Below, piece after piece: positions 32,255-43,733 of a DNA stretch of 64,000 nucleotides. This DNA is from Neurospora crassa OR74A (Eukaryota; Ascomycota; Sordariomycetes; Sordariales; Sordariaceae). A program made the translations under genes and the position numbers. The stretch spans positions 4,650,001-4,714,000 of the forward strand of contig NC_026503.1 in NCBI RefSeq assembly GCF_000182925.2, read 5' to 3'. The notes under the pieces were generated by a model. That model did no database searches. It saw only the letters and a program-made list of their open reading frames with translations, and had not been told where the DNA came from. How positions within the stretch are numbered: position 1 is the stretch's first letter; every line of letters begins with the position of its first letter.

Positions 32255-33041
32255 GAACGCTTCTATGTTGTCCACGAGGGTGATCCCTGCCCCAAGCCGA
32301 TTAGAAGGGTCTAGTCCTTCACTCCCACTTCCTGAGTCTACCTAGGCATGGGGGAAGATCCCGTCAGGGAGAGAAAGACGGCCCGGACTTGGAAGGAAGG
32401 CATGATGCCTTTGACCTTAACCACTATGACAACAGCGGTTGGAGGACAGCGAGGTAGAGGCCAACAAGATGCATCGAGGTAGATTTGACACACGGGTCCA
32501 TTGTCGGTTGAAGATACAGCTGACGGTCCCAGTGGGTCGTTTACGCAAGGTACATGATTTACTTTGCGAAGAATACACAGAGAGCGTCTTAGCCTGTTGT
32601 ATGGGGGAGGGGATATAAAGATTTGGGGTTTATGCCGAATCTGAAAGAATCTCGTGAGTAATCGAGTAGCAAAGCTTTTCTACCAGGTACAGGACAACGA
32701 AGCTGGAACAGACATGTTTTCGTAGTTCAATACAGATAGGCTACAGCATGGAACAAAACAGATAGGAACTCGAGCACCTTCGGTTTGTTTTGAGGCAGAA
32801 TGCGTCCTCCTGTGACTTCATCTCTACCTCTAGGAGTTGGGTGCCCTTACTAATCTTTTGTTCTTCCCATCTCCCTTCACTGAGAAAATGGCATAGGTAT
32901 ACAGGTCTCGATACTACCCAGAGACTCTCACGACATAACAGCAAGAACCAAAAGGCCGCGATCCTCTGTTCCTGTTCCCTTCGCTGCGATCGCACCAAGT
33001 CCGTTCCAACCGAGCCCGACAACATGCCCGCCCCGTCCGGC
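32255..33041. other. Intergenic between convergent genes
   Basis: 3' regions of two convergent genes. TACCTCTAGG motif near 32825. No gene supported. Confidence 0.6.
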
Positions 33042-34377
33042 TCAGGGCAGACCAGGCTTCGGAGCCTCATCCCAACTATCCCCCAATCTGCGCACGTACC
33101 GCTTTCCGCGGACGCAATATGGATTGCCGCCGTTGTTGTTGGCGTTGGGGGACGTGATGGTGAAGACATCACCCTGCGGCTTGGTCCCCGTGCACGAGTT
33201 GAACAGCCCGTTGCGAACGCGGTAAGACGTCCGTCCCACCTTCACCCAGGCCGCAACCCAGTCGTACGCGCCCGCGCGGCATTCCTTGATGCTGCCTGTT
33301 GTTGTGGACTGCTCGACCCGGAAGCCCGCGGAGATCCACCGGGATAACTTGGCGCCAGCGGTGAAACGGATGGTCATGGAGTGAACTTCGACTTGGCCGA
33401 TGCTGCATTCGCCGTTGCCGCAGTCTAGGGATTCCTTTGGTGGGTGGTGTATGCGGTTAGCTCTGTTCTGATACCTAGAGGTACTTTGGGATATGTCATT
33501 GGGATCCACAGGAAGGATTGGAGCTGGGTGTTGAGATCCGATGGAGACTTACAGTCACCTGGATGTGCTTGGGCGTCTGGTGAGGGTCCCCATCGCCTTC
33601 CCTGATTGTCGTCGGCGTCCACTGCGAACAAGGGTTATACTGACGCTTCTTCGAAGGTCCCTCCTCCTCCTCCTCCTCCTCCAAGTGCTTGTTGTCCTCG
33701 ACGGTGAACGTCTCATTGCCGGCCAAAGAAGCCGCTTCTAGATCCAGTTGCTGCCTTGACGTCCGCATACCAGTCTCGGCAAGAGAAACCACTCGGGGGC
33801 CTCCATCCTGATTTGTAGCAAATCGTGCCACCTCGGTTATCTCGAGAGGCCCACTGGTAGGGAAGCAGTTTGGTGGTACCAGTTTGTTTCTTTGCGCGAG
33901 GGTGGTGATGGTGTTGAGTTGCAACATGACCTCGGGGGACAAGACTTCCGGTACAGTGCAGCTGATCAGAGTCTCGGTGTCGCTGACGATGCTGTTGCAC
34001 TCAATACCGCCAGAGACCTCGGGGTTTCCGCTGACGGTATAAGTTTGGTTGCCAAAGGTGAGGGTTCCAAAGCCATCGTGGTCGACATCGAAGGCTATCA
34101 TAGAGGTGGTAGGCACTACGCTCTTCATGGTGGCCTGCAGACCGCCGGTCTTGAGAGCGAGAGAGGTCGAGCAGGACTGGGTCAACAGTTGAGTGTGGTC
34201 TTGGTTCCATATCTCGATGGTGGACTCCGAGGTGACCTTGTTGACTTGGAGATCAATGTTGACTACCTCTACCTGCTTAGTAGTCCCAGAGCTGTCGCGG
34301 GACATTGTGTCTTTGCCGGATAAGGGAGATGCTAGTGCCACTGGGGTGGTGGCTACGATGAGGTGGAGAAACTTCAT
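33042..34377 (-). CDS. Secreted protein with internal Kex2-like site
   Basis: Unknown function. Exons 34377-33553 and 33434-33042, 405 residues; the 118-base intron has a GTAAGT donor, GCTAACCG branch and AAAG acceptor and contains a TACCTCTAGGTA motif. Residues 1-16 (MKFLHLIVATTPVALA) are a signal peptide. Residues about 25-200 form a beta-rich region. An acidic run of Glu (about 240-250) is followed by PSKKRQ, a Kex2-type cleavage site, so the C-terminal part may be released. Exon 2 encodes a Cys-containing domain (CGNGEC, KECRAG, NSCTG, NPYCVRG) with many Trp/Tyr, probably disulfide-bonded. This N- plus C-domain layout, split by Kex2 and by the intron, is the notable part. I cannot name a family. 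Confidence 0.75.
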
Positions 34378-35377
34378 GGTTTCAGGTACCTCTAGATAGG
34401 TTGCGGAAAATGGAGGCTTGAAAGGTATTTCAGTGAGTGTATTGGAAAGAAGTTGATGAGTGTGATGATGTGAAGGGTGTAGCACCAGAGCGTAGACATC
34501 CGGTGGCCTTTTATCCTTTCCTGTTCTTCATTTCGTCGTCCGGGAAGGGGGACTGACGCGGACAGCCATAAATATCGAGCGATCGTAGTGTAGCATCTAC
34601 AACTGCGGGCTCAATACCAACAGTCTCGGCTTACTAGGTGTTCAGCCGACGTGGAAGGTGAACTTCAAGACCCATCTTTTGCTAGGTACCTTCTATCATC
34701 ACCACGGCACAAAACAAGCAGAGCCAACATTAACGAGACAAGAATGCGGACTTCGAGGCTCAGCCGTGATGTAATCCGCGCCAGCTGAGTGCATTGTTGG
34801 GATAGGTGGACGGTACCATTCTGCACAAGGGAAGTTGTAATGGTAGGTAGTATTTTGTCAACCAACAGAGCTCGTATTGTGTTTTTGTTGATTGAGGAAC
34901 CAATATCACTGTGCGTTCTGCGCTTTAAAGATGGAGCGTCGCTTGGCTGTCCGCTGGACGAAGGTGCCTCAAGAAGGACAGGTGGGCTTGTTGGGGGCCA
35001 GGCCGCAAAGTCTCCAGTTACAAATGAAAAGATGTAGGGAGGGTGGCCTATGCCCAGATGACCTACACTACCTTCTATATCCAAAACTACTAGTATTTAG
35101 TAGGGATTTCTCCCTCGCACAGATAGTTCTCCAATCCACACACATCTCAATATCCATCGCTTCCTGGTCCAACAAAAGACGATTATCAAAATTGATGATT
35201 ATGACTGGCAGGTGGATCTTATAGAGGCTCCAAGCAGTGCCAGCTACTTTGGCGAGAAGGAACGCACACAATGCTGCATGCACTTTCGCGTGCTAAAAGT
35301 GCTGATGAAGACGGGAAGGAACCCTCTTACATCGTCTCTGGTACGGTCATAGCGAAAGACAGACGATTTCTCTATAT

Positions 35378-35640
35378 ACCTCTACCTACCTAGGTGCCCA
35401 GTTACGGCGGCGTTGCTCGTAGGTACATGTAGGAGCCCGTCCTTTTCCCCTCTAGGTAGTATTCTCGGTACACGTCTGATGAATACATGTACGAATATGG
35501 GAAAACCTACGCGCACCCTAGAGGTACGTAGGTAGGTACCTTTACACTTATCTCCACGCTATACTAGTGAGATCTCTTGCCAGCGTATATAACAGTCTCC
35601 AGCTTGTACATACCTCTAGGTACCTACAAATACCTACAGA
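35378..35640. repeat. Cluster of TACCTCTA / GGTACCTA motifs
   Basis: At least seven copies in 260 bases, in both orientations: TACCTCTACCTACCTAGG near 35380, CCTAGAGGTACGTAGG near 35518, TACCTCTAGGTACCTAC near 35611. These are part of the motif set that is scattered over the window. Confidence 0.75.
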
Positions 35641-35990
35641 ATATTTGAGAGTTCTTGGGGGAATTTCCAGGTGCCAAATAGCATAGCATTGCCTGGACAC
35701 ACTACCTCTACTTTCTCAAATATACTTCTGCCTGATGGATAGAGCCCAAATTGCATAGCAAACTCACGGGGGCGGCGGGGATGAGGCTGGATGGCGAAGC
35801 CCCCCTTCCGCGGAGACAAATGACCTAATCAATAGACGTCACGGTGGTATTCGCTAGTCGGACGAGACAACGCTTTACTCCCATAGGCACTTGCCGCACT
35901 CGATCAGCGCTAGGTCCCAAGCTGTCGGGTCGCCCAGTTTAGAACGGCGAGAGTGATTGGGGCGCTTACCAGCAATGCGACCTCGAGGTT

Positions 35991-36018
35991 TTTTTTTTTT
36001 TTTTTTTTATTTTTTTTG
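35991..36018. repeat. Poly-T tract
   Basis: About 28 bases, nearly all T. Simple repeat with no tie to a gene. Confidence 0.9.
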
Positions 36019-36740
36019 GTTCGCAACAACTTTCTGGCCCCTCAGCCTCACAGTCGACATGGGAAAAGGGGACTCATGACAGCTGTGCCGGCGAAAGGTC
36101 CACTCTTGATCGGCAGGCCCCCATGTTTCACTGACCAACAGAATCCAGAAAAAAGCAAAGAAATGTGCTCGCCAAGTACGGATGTGGCTGGGAGCAGTCA
36201 AGTTCGATGTCATTGCATCCTTCATGTCACCTCCCCCTCCTTCCAGCGACATCCCTACCAATAAAATCCAAAATGGAAATAGGTACCTAAGCGTTTCATT
36301 CATGGAGGCGGAGAAGTGAGCCTCGTTTCCAGCCTATAGCCGCCCTTCTCCTACATCATCACAACATGTCTCACTCTGCCTTCTTCACACAAATCGACCC
36401 CAGCTCATGCCAGCGTGCTAAGACTTTAATAGTCTGGTCATGCCAGCCAGCATCGTGTTTTTTGTGACCTCGAAACATGTCCCAAGTTTCTTAGGCTGGC
36501 TACCTACCTACCTTATCGTGAGAACTTCTTGCCCATCCGTTTTCATGGCCATACCAAGACGCTCTTCGTTTAGTACCTAACTAAAGCAAACGGTAACTTG
36601 ACCACCCAGAGGTACATACCTTGTCGATGTAAACTGACAACCACACCAGCTAGTTCCGTTCACCAAACTCATCTCCAAGTCCAACGGCGATAACGTCCAG
36701 GCCAACGATCCACAGTACTACACCTCGGGCCGCAGCAGAA

Positions 36741-37289
36741 ATGTCACCACCCACCTTTCCAGCCCTTAACCAAGCCATAGCGGCCCGGGCCGCCGCCCCC
36801 TCCTCCTCCTCCTTCACCACCACGGCTGCCGCCGCTTCCACACCAACCACAACCACAAAATGCAACCACGAATCCATGCCCGACCTCTCCCAAATCCCAG
36901 GCCTCCCGCAATCCCGTTCCGTGTGGGCCATCCCCAACTGGCCCGAGTCCCTAGCGGGCATGACGGCCTGTTGTAACCTGAAGCCCGACAACGAGGTGCA
37001 TATAGCTGAGCCGGACAGGTGCGCATTATGGTGTTTCATCCCCGATGAGTTTTTATTCGAAAGGAAGAAAGATGGAACGAATGGAAAAAGGAGGGACGGC
37101 GCGGTGGCTGCGGATGCGATGGGGCAGTGTGTGAGAAACAAGGGAAACGTGACGGGGGCGTATATTACGGTTTGGCAGGTTAAGGAGGGGGGAGCACCGG
37201 GATTGGGCAGGACTGGGAAGATGATGTCGCTGAAGAGGGTGGTGGGGATGGGGGTTTGGGGGGTGGTTGTTTGGGGGGTTCTGGGGTGA
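36741..37289 (+). CDS. Small Cys-containing protein with hydrophobic C-terminus
   Basis: Single-exon frame of 182 residues from ATG 36741. Ala/Thr/Ser-rich to about residue 40, then a globular-looking part with a Cys cluster (KCNHES, MTACCNL, DRCALWCFIPDE, GQCVRN). The last 20 residues (VVGMGVWGVVVWGVLG) are hydrophobic without a basic tail, as in a GPI signal or a tail anchor, but there is no clear N-terminal signal peptide in this frame. A missed upstream exon supplying it is possible. An equally long minus-strand frame covers it and looks like a shadow, with no domain. Function unknown. Confidence 0.55.
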   Translation: MSPPTFPALNQAIAARAAAPSSSSFTTTAAAASTPTTTTKCNHESMPDLSQIPGLPQSRSVWAIPNWPESLAGMTACCNLKPDNEVHIAEPDRCALWCFIPDEFLFERKKDGTNGKRRDGAVAADAMGQCVRNKGNVTGAYITVWQVKEGGAPGLGRTGKMMSLKRVVGMGVWGVVVWGVLG

Positions 37290-37473
37290 TTGCTTCTTTG
37301 GGGACTGGGGAATATTTTGACGAAATCCCCAATTATCAGTCGCGGGCTTTTCATTTGGAATTGTCGGGGGAATGCTCTTCCTCCTTGATGGTGCTGGTTT
37401 CGTAGAGGTCTCGACGTACCTCGCTATTGTAGCGGCATTCTTCAGTGGGTGCACTAACACTTATATAACACAT

Positions 37474-37845
37474 TACAGTCAAGTCTGCAATTAGCGATCA
37501 GAGCTATAACGATAATCTGTTTATAACGTTCAATTTCGCCGCCACCGTTCTATTTGTATGAGAATCACAGCAGTATAGCGATAATTTCCGAGTTACGGTT
37601 ACGATCAAAATCCTGCTTAGTAACACATACAATCTGGTATCTAATCGTTATTTTCATAGGTAGTAAAATATAGGAAGTACTACTAACCTACCCGTTCGCC
37701 GTACCTAGACTGCTACTTCTCGGTACCTAAGTACCTATCTGGACCTGTCTTGGCGTGCTTGGCACTACTGGAAGTAGCGATAATCTGGTTATAACGTTCA
37801 AAACCCCTGTGACGGCTCTGATCGTTAATTGCAGAGTTGACTGTA
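37474..37845. mobile_element. 372-base pogo/Fot1-like MITE
   Basis: Inverted ends of 31 bases (37474-37504 and 37815-37845) differ at two positions: TACAGTCAAGTCTGCAATTA and, reversed, TACAGTCAACTCTGCAATTA, followed by (G)CGATCAGAGC. The outermost TA fits the TA target duplication of the Tc1/mariner superfamily, and CAGTCAA-type starts with nearby ATAACG are typical of fungal pogo/Fot1 elements. Two 24-base direct copies (CGATAATCTG, G or T, TTATAACGTTCAA) lie at 37510-37533 and 37778-37801. No transposase frame, so non-autonomous. At 372 bases it is near the size at which repeat-induced point mutation stops acting. Confidence 0.88.
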
Positions 37846-38504
37846 AGCTTTAAAGTCCCGGTGCTCCACAGCGGGAAGGGGAAAGCCCCGCTATGAATTG
37901 CCCGAGGTACCCACCGTTCCTGGGCACAGCGGGTCCCGGAGCGCGCCGGACTCGGACTGGACCCCACACCGGGATTCATCCCCCACACGGCGTTACTAAT
38001 TTTTGAAGTAAAAAGATAAGATAAGCAATTTCAACCACACCTTCCATTTGTTACCTATCATGCTTATCGCGATGGAGGGGTAATTGGACTTTTTTGCATC
38101 TTCCAAGACTTGGATCGTGGGGACTTCCAAGCAAATATGTAGCATCGAACACTCCCTCCGATCTACGGGAGGAAAGAGCGCATCAATTCGGCGAGATTTT
38201 CGATGGCAAAAGAGCAGGGAAGGTGAAGGGGAGACTGAGAATTTTCTTCCTCTTCTCCAAGTTTCCCTTTCTTCTTTTCTTCGCAGCAGAAGTTTCCCAC
38301 CTCGATTTCTCAAGAGGGTAGAACTTTTACGTAATCGGAGAATCACCCATCTTCAATCCCCGGCGACCGGCAAGCAGCGTATACGACGACGAGACATACA
38401 TATATCACGGCTACGACAGACACCCGACTTCACTTCACCATCAACCTCACCTCCTGTCTAAGCTCACTCACCACCATCACTACCACCCCCAAGGATTTCC
38501 CAAG
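37846..38504. other. Upstream region of the nickel/cobalt permease gene
   Basis: No gene. The last 140 bases are CACC/CATC-rich, a leader-like composition. Confidence 0.6.
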
Positions 38505-39809
38505 ATGGCCCGCCTCAAACTCCCCCACCTCCGGCTCCCACCACCCCTCTCCTACATCCCCCGCCCCGCCCTCCACCTCATCACCCTCCTCATCCTCATC
38601 AACTGCCTCGTCTGGGCCGGCGTCGGCATCACCCTGCACTACTTCCCCAAGATGATCTCGCCCGCCGTGCTCTCCTACACCCTCGGCCTCCGCCACGCCC
38701 TCGACGCCGACCACATCAGCGCCATCGACCTGATGACGCGCCGTCTGATTGCTTCCGGTCAGCGACCCGTAGCCGTGGGCACCTTTTTCAGCTTGGGACA
38801 CAGCACCGTTGTCATCATCACTTGCATCGTGGTAGCTGCGACGAGTGGAGCGCTAAGAGACAGGTTTGATGGGTTTCAGCGGGTGGGCGGCATCATTGGC
38901 ACGTCTGTGAGCGCCGCCTTTTTGATTATCTTGGGAGTGGGGAACGGGTGGGTGTTGTATAAGCTGGTGAAGCGGTTGCGGGTGGTGATGAAGGAGCAGA
39001 GGGAGCGCAGAAGGAGGGTGGAGGAAGGAGAGGATTTGCGAGCCGAGGAGGAGCAGGAGGCCATGAATAACTTGCAGTTGGAAGGGGCCGGGTTTCTGGC
39101 GAGGGTGTTTAGGAGGGTGTTTGCCATTGTGGATCGGCCGTGGAAGATGTACCCGCTGGGTGTACTGTTTGGACTCGGGTTCGATACCAGTTCGGAGGTG
39201 GCCTTGCTGGGGATTGCGAGCATACAGGCAGTGCAGGGGACGAGCATCTGGTTGATTCTGATTTTTCCGATTTTGTTTACTGGTGAGTTTCCACTTTGAA
39301 GAGTGTGTAAGAGTCAAGATGATTGCTAACGAGATGCTACGACAGCCGGCATGTGCATGCTCGACACGACCGACGGCGCCCTGATGATGGCCCTGTACAC
39401 ATCCAAGGCCTTCTCGAGAGACGTGGTGGCCATCCTGTACTACTCGATTGTGCTTACCGGCATCACGGTCGTTGTGTCGGCCTTCATCGGCGTCATCCAG
39501 ATCCTGTCGCTTGCCTACAACGTGGCCGAGCCGACAGGTCGTTTCTGGGATGGGGTTGAAGCGATAGGCGATCACTACGACGTTATTGGCGGATGCATCT
39601 GCGGCTTGTTTGTCGTTGTCGGTCTGGCGTCGGTCATCATCTATCGCCCCTGGAGGAAAAAGATGGAGGATCGGATGGATGCCATGAGCATATTGGATGT
39701 CGAAAGCCCGGTCGCGTCGCCCGCTGCGGTTGCGGATGGTGCTATGAGCCCGTATGCCGATAGTCCGGTGGTCACGCCCTTGGAACGTGTTCCGGAACGG
39801 ATTGTTTGA
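38505..39809 (+). CDS. NiCoT nickel/cobalt permease (HoxN/NixA type)
   Basis: High-affinity Ni2+/Co2+ uptake, plasma or vacuolar membrane. Exons 38505-39282 and 39346-39809, 413 residues; the 63-base intron has GTGAGT, GCTAAC and GACAG and joins ILFT to AGMCMLDTTDGA. The signature GLRHALDADHISAID is at 62-76, with the HxxxxDH metal-binding motif of helix II; LGHSTVV, LFGLGFDTSSE and LFTAGMCMLDTTDGALM are the other signatures of the family. Eight helices are predicted by eye, with a charged loop (REQRERRRRVEEG and EEEQEAMN) between the two halves and a Ser/Pro-rich tail. Neurospora and other fungi that use nickel urease carry one such gene, so nickel supply to urease is the likely role (inference). 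Codons are strongly C-biased at the start. Confidence 0.95.
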
Positions 39810-42593
39810 GGGTCGGTAGAACGAAGGGGTCTTGGCGAGAACGCAACGAATATAAGAAGCAATTGGATATTTGACCATCTTGGCCATCAGATACCGGCCG
39901 CGTTCGGGACAGACTGGCAATAAGCGACACGTGCATCTACGGGCAGTTTCCTTCATCAAACCTGCCGCCTACAACATGGATGACCCCAAGACCCTTACAG
40001 GATGCGCAACCGCGACAGCAACATTCTCCCTCACGGTGGCGATGCAATGCACAAACACGCGGAGAATTCATTGATAGTGCTTGCACGAGAAGGCCCTCCA
40101 AGATGCCTACTTGATATACGAGTCTAGATTCCACGACATCGCTCCGTGAAACCCTTCCCCTCCTTGCAAATCCAGATTGGGTTCATGTCGTGATGGACAT
40201 ACCAGCCAGTCATGCCGCCAGATTTTTCGCAGATTCAAAGGGTCCGTGTTCCGGTGACACAGCAGATGTTTTACACTGCCGTTCCGACCCTACCCCCGTG
40301 TTGCTGTCGCGCATCTCCATTCGACGATCAGTTCGCCTTATGATGCTACGTCCCCTCAAAAACGCCTCCCTGTCGCAGCCCAGGCAGCCACAACCTCGTG
40401 GCACTCATGTCTCACAAAGTCGCAAGGAAGGGAAAAAAATCTCGCCGTCAACAAACCCTTCCCTCTTCATCCTGCCCGTGGAATGCGCTCGGGATGCTGC
40501 ATCTTTGCTACATCCTGTAATCTGCCTAGGGCAATTTGCCTAGGAGGCACTCCAGGCTAGCTGCACACAAAGTGTGTAACCGCTCGGGTTCATCCCGTAT
40601 CAAGTACCGGGGCGAAGTGAAGCTTGGCGGGCGCGCCGTTTTTGTCCGGTAATTGCGTCTTTCCGTCGGGTTATCGTTTCTTCTAGAAGGGTGTCATTTG
40701 TCGTTCCCGCAAGGCGCAAATGCGAGACATCGTCGATTGCTGTCGCCTTCGGCACCGGTACTGATGGTGGCTGGCATTGCGTTGCAATGGTGGCAGCGTG
40801 GCGTAGAAGTCGGGAAAGGGGAAGAAAAGATGGTATCTCTTCCATGTCTCGGGTTAACAATTCTTCTCTCCATCCCCGTTCCCACATGTCCACGACCGAC
40901 CGAGAAGGGAAGTCTCGTGCGACCGGACGTTCAACTAACCTGATCAATGATCCCATTTCATGTCTCTTATGACCCCTTGATACTCCTAGCTTAGCCAACG
41001 AAATTCTGAGTCAGAACCTTAATATGCATCCCGCCCCTCCATGAGTCCATTCAACCCCCTTCCTGTCTCAACGTCGTTGAACCCGGCTTGTCCTCGCACA
41101 AAGTCTAGAGTGTGAACCTTGGCTGCCTGGATTGGAGACATTGACGCTTCCACTGATATGCCAGGCATACTGGAACCTATACACAACACACAATATTGCA
41201 AACCACAACGTCGACACAACATTGACCATGGATGTACACATCGTGATGCCCCTTAATACGACCGACAGGCTTTGTGTCCGGACGGGAGCAACAGTGGGTG
41301 TAGATAGAGAACACAACAGGAGACGGACAGGTAGGCATGGTAACATACTCGTCGAGGGTTCGTTACATTCTGCCCGGAAGCACAATAAGCTCTTCCCGTC
41401 AAACACAACCGCGCCGAGTCGGAGAAAGTTGATGCGAGGGGGGAGAATGGGGAGAAAAGAAAGAGGCAAATATACGCAATGATTGCGAGCAGTGAGAGCG
41501 GGCATGGAAGGCCAAGATGAAATAACATAAAGGTTCCGGCTTGGCAATGTCTTTCGAACCATGATTGATTGCGATTCCGACTGAACAACTCAATTTCAAC
41601 GGTGAAGATAGGGGAGAGATAGAGAGTCCGTAATATCGCTGCACCGAGAACTCACCATTCTACCTATACAGCAGACAGTCGGTGATGACGATAAAGGGAC
41701 TCGCCAAGAGAGGACTACTGGATACCTGGAATCTCGATCTTCACCTTCATTGTCGGCGTCCAATACTCGATGATCCTCATGTTAAACGTGAAATGTCAAT
41801 CGATTGGCGAATCGCATGGAACCCCAACTGCATTCCCTTACCAATCGTGCAATCACAATCGGGCGTCGGTAGCGTACCTTATCTCACTCATTCCCTCACT
41901 CACTAGTTTCATTCAGCTCAGCTCTCAGCTCAGTTTAGCTTGGGTAAGTACCTAGTTCATCGAACGAGCAAAATCTCACCGCCAGCGTAGCCCAACCCAG
42001 TCCAGCCCAGTCCAGCCCTCAGCAAGCCACAAACGTCGATCATTTTCCGATTGGTTTGTTGTTGTGATGAGTTTGATATCATAAAATTCAAGCGGAATCC
42101 TCCGACGATAAGAGGAAGAAGTGAAATTTCACATGCATTTCGATCCTTCAGCACAAACCATTTGAGGATCGTAATCATAATGAGCACCGAACAAAAAAGC
42201 AAAAAAGAATCATATTATGCGTGGGAAAATGGGGATAAAATAAGGGTGGGGGCTTGAAAGGAGAAGTGGCTGATGGCTTACCAGTGGCTTATGGCTTAAG
42301 CCACGTTCGTCATGACCTGAGATAAACCTCGTCCTGGTTCATCTCATTTTGCGATCGGAAGTTGGAACCGAGGCCTATTGTAGAAAGGCCTTTACTGACA
42401 AGGGAACATCCAACACTTAGGTACGATCGACCATTGATTGTTCTTGATGTACATTGTAGCGTTAGTTTTCTCGTGCTATTGTTCTGAATAGCATTTCGTA
42501 TCTATCCTGTCCAGTGTCAGGGGGCAGGCACCTCATCACTCAGCTCAGCTCAGACTTCAACCACCCAAGTACCTCACCAAAGCTTCACTCTAC

Positions 42594-42915
42594 TTCACTC
42601 TATACAGTACATCTACCTACCTACCTCGTAAATACCTCTAGGTGTAATCTCATGCATGCATCATTATTAAGATCAACCCACACTAGGTACCTATGTCTCC
42701 TCTATGCCGGTTCAAGCAAGTAGCGGGAGGTAACATGTCACTTGTACCTACCTCTACCTAGGTATCCATACCTCTATATACTAGGTATATACAAGGACCT
42801 AGGTAGCTTGAGAACCATCCTTCGCTGAACAGGCACTGTGTACTTGACCGTTGTAGCTTACCTACCTACCTGACTTCCTCCTATTCCCTTACCTACCTAC
42901 CTCTAGGTAGAGCCA
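42594..42915. repeat. Dense TACCTACC / TACCTCTAGGTA cluster
   Basis: More than a dozen copies of TACCT and its complement in about 320 bases, many joined as TACCTACCTACCTCTAGGTA-like runs (near 42610, 42638, 42750, 42880, 42895). Intergenic. Confidence 0.8.
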
Positions 42916-43450
42916 AGTTCTGAACTACCAGCCAGTCTTTTTACTGAAGTGAAGATCATGATAATACTCCTTCAACTACTCGCTCAAGCCTCACCGCCCA
43001 CCTCAGCTTTGGATCTGGACCTAGGTGGGCATGGTAGTAGATAGAGGGTGGCTACATAGTAAGTGCTTTCAGTGTACCACTAAATTCCAGGTTCACACAA
43101 TTCCGAAAAAAAAAAAGCAAGAGAGGAAGGAAACAGTGGGAGAAAAGAAAAGAAAAAAAAGAAAAGTGGAAGTAAGAAGACGCGGGTTGAACATAAAGGA
43201 GAAGAAGACAAGATATTGAACAAGGGTTTGAATTGGAATGGGTTGAGGTGAGGTGATCCTGTCATATCCTCTTCAAGCACGCCCTGGTAACATATCATGG
43301 CAAGGACAAGAGGTAGGTAGGCAAAAACATGAGGTGAGGTATTAATCCGTTCATTAAGTCTTATGTATAGCGTAGGTAGAGGCAGGTATCGATAATCTCG
43401 TCTCGTCCTTCATGTCAAGTTTTTTTGGGATCCAGATCCATTCAGACATT

Positions 43451-43476
43451 CCATCCATCCATCCATCCATCCATCA
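43451..43476. repeat. (CATC)n microsatellite
   Basis: Six copies of CATC near the 3' end of the GT2 gene. Confidence 0.85.
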
Positions 43477-43733
43477 CAGTTCGTTCGTACACCCATATAT
43501 CAGTGTATCCACATGTCTTTGCATGTTCATGACCCAGACCATATACCCCTGTATCCCCGCTCTAGATGTTCTCAACATCCAGGTATCCTGTACCCAAGAA
43601 TAAAGTAATTCCCAAATTGAGTGAGCCTTTTGACGAGACCCCAAAGGTCCGGCCCTCAAAAAAAAGAAGTGAACAAATTCATCCAATCATCCCCCTTCTA
43701 CCATCTCCATCCCGCTCCCCAGAAGAAGCAGCC

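Larger units (their letters stand above)
34378..36740. other. Intergenic, dense in TACCT motifs
   Basis: 2.4 kb without a supported gene. 35370-35640 is packed with TACCTCTA, TAGAGGTA and GGTACCTAC motifs. A poly-T tract (about 35991-36018) interrupts it. Confidence 0.6.
39810..43733. other. Long gene-poor stretch
   Basis: 3.9 kb with no supported gene. 41.0-41.6 kb shows competing frames on both strands. 42.5-43.4 kb has a dense TACCTACC/TACCTCTA cluster. A short palindrome GTGGCTTA-5-TAAGCCAC lies near 42284. Confidence 0.5.

Noticed and set aside
36650-37354. 234-codon minus frame over the small Cys-containing gene
   Set aside because: Longer than the plus frame, but lacks the Cys-cluster pattern and ends in valine runs; judged a shadow, though the choice is not certain.
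38853-39959. 368-codon minus frame antisense to the Ni/Co permease
   Set aside because: Permease signatures are unmistakable on the plus strand; the minus frame is His/Pro/Gln-rich noise.
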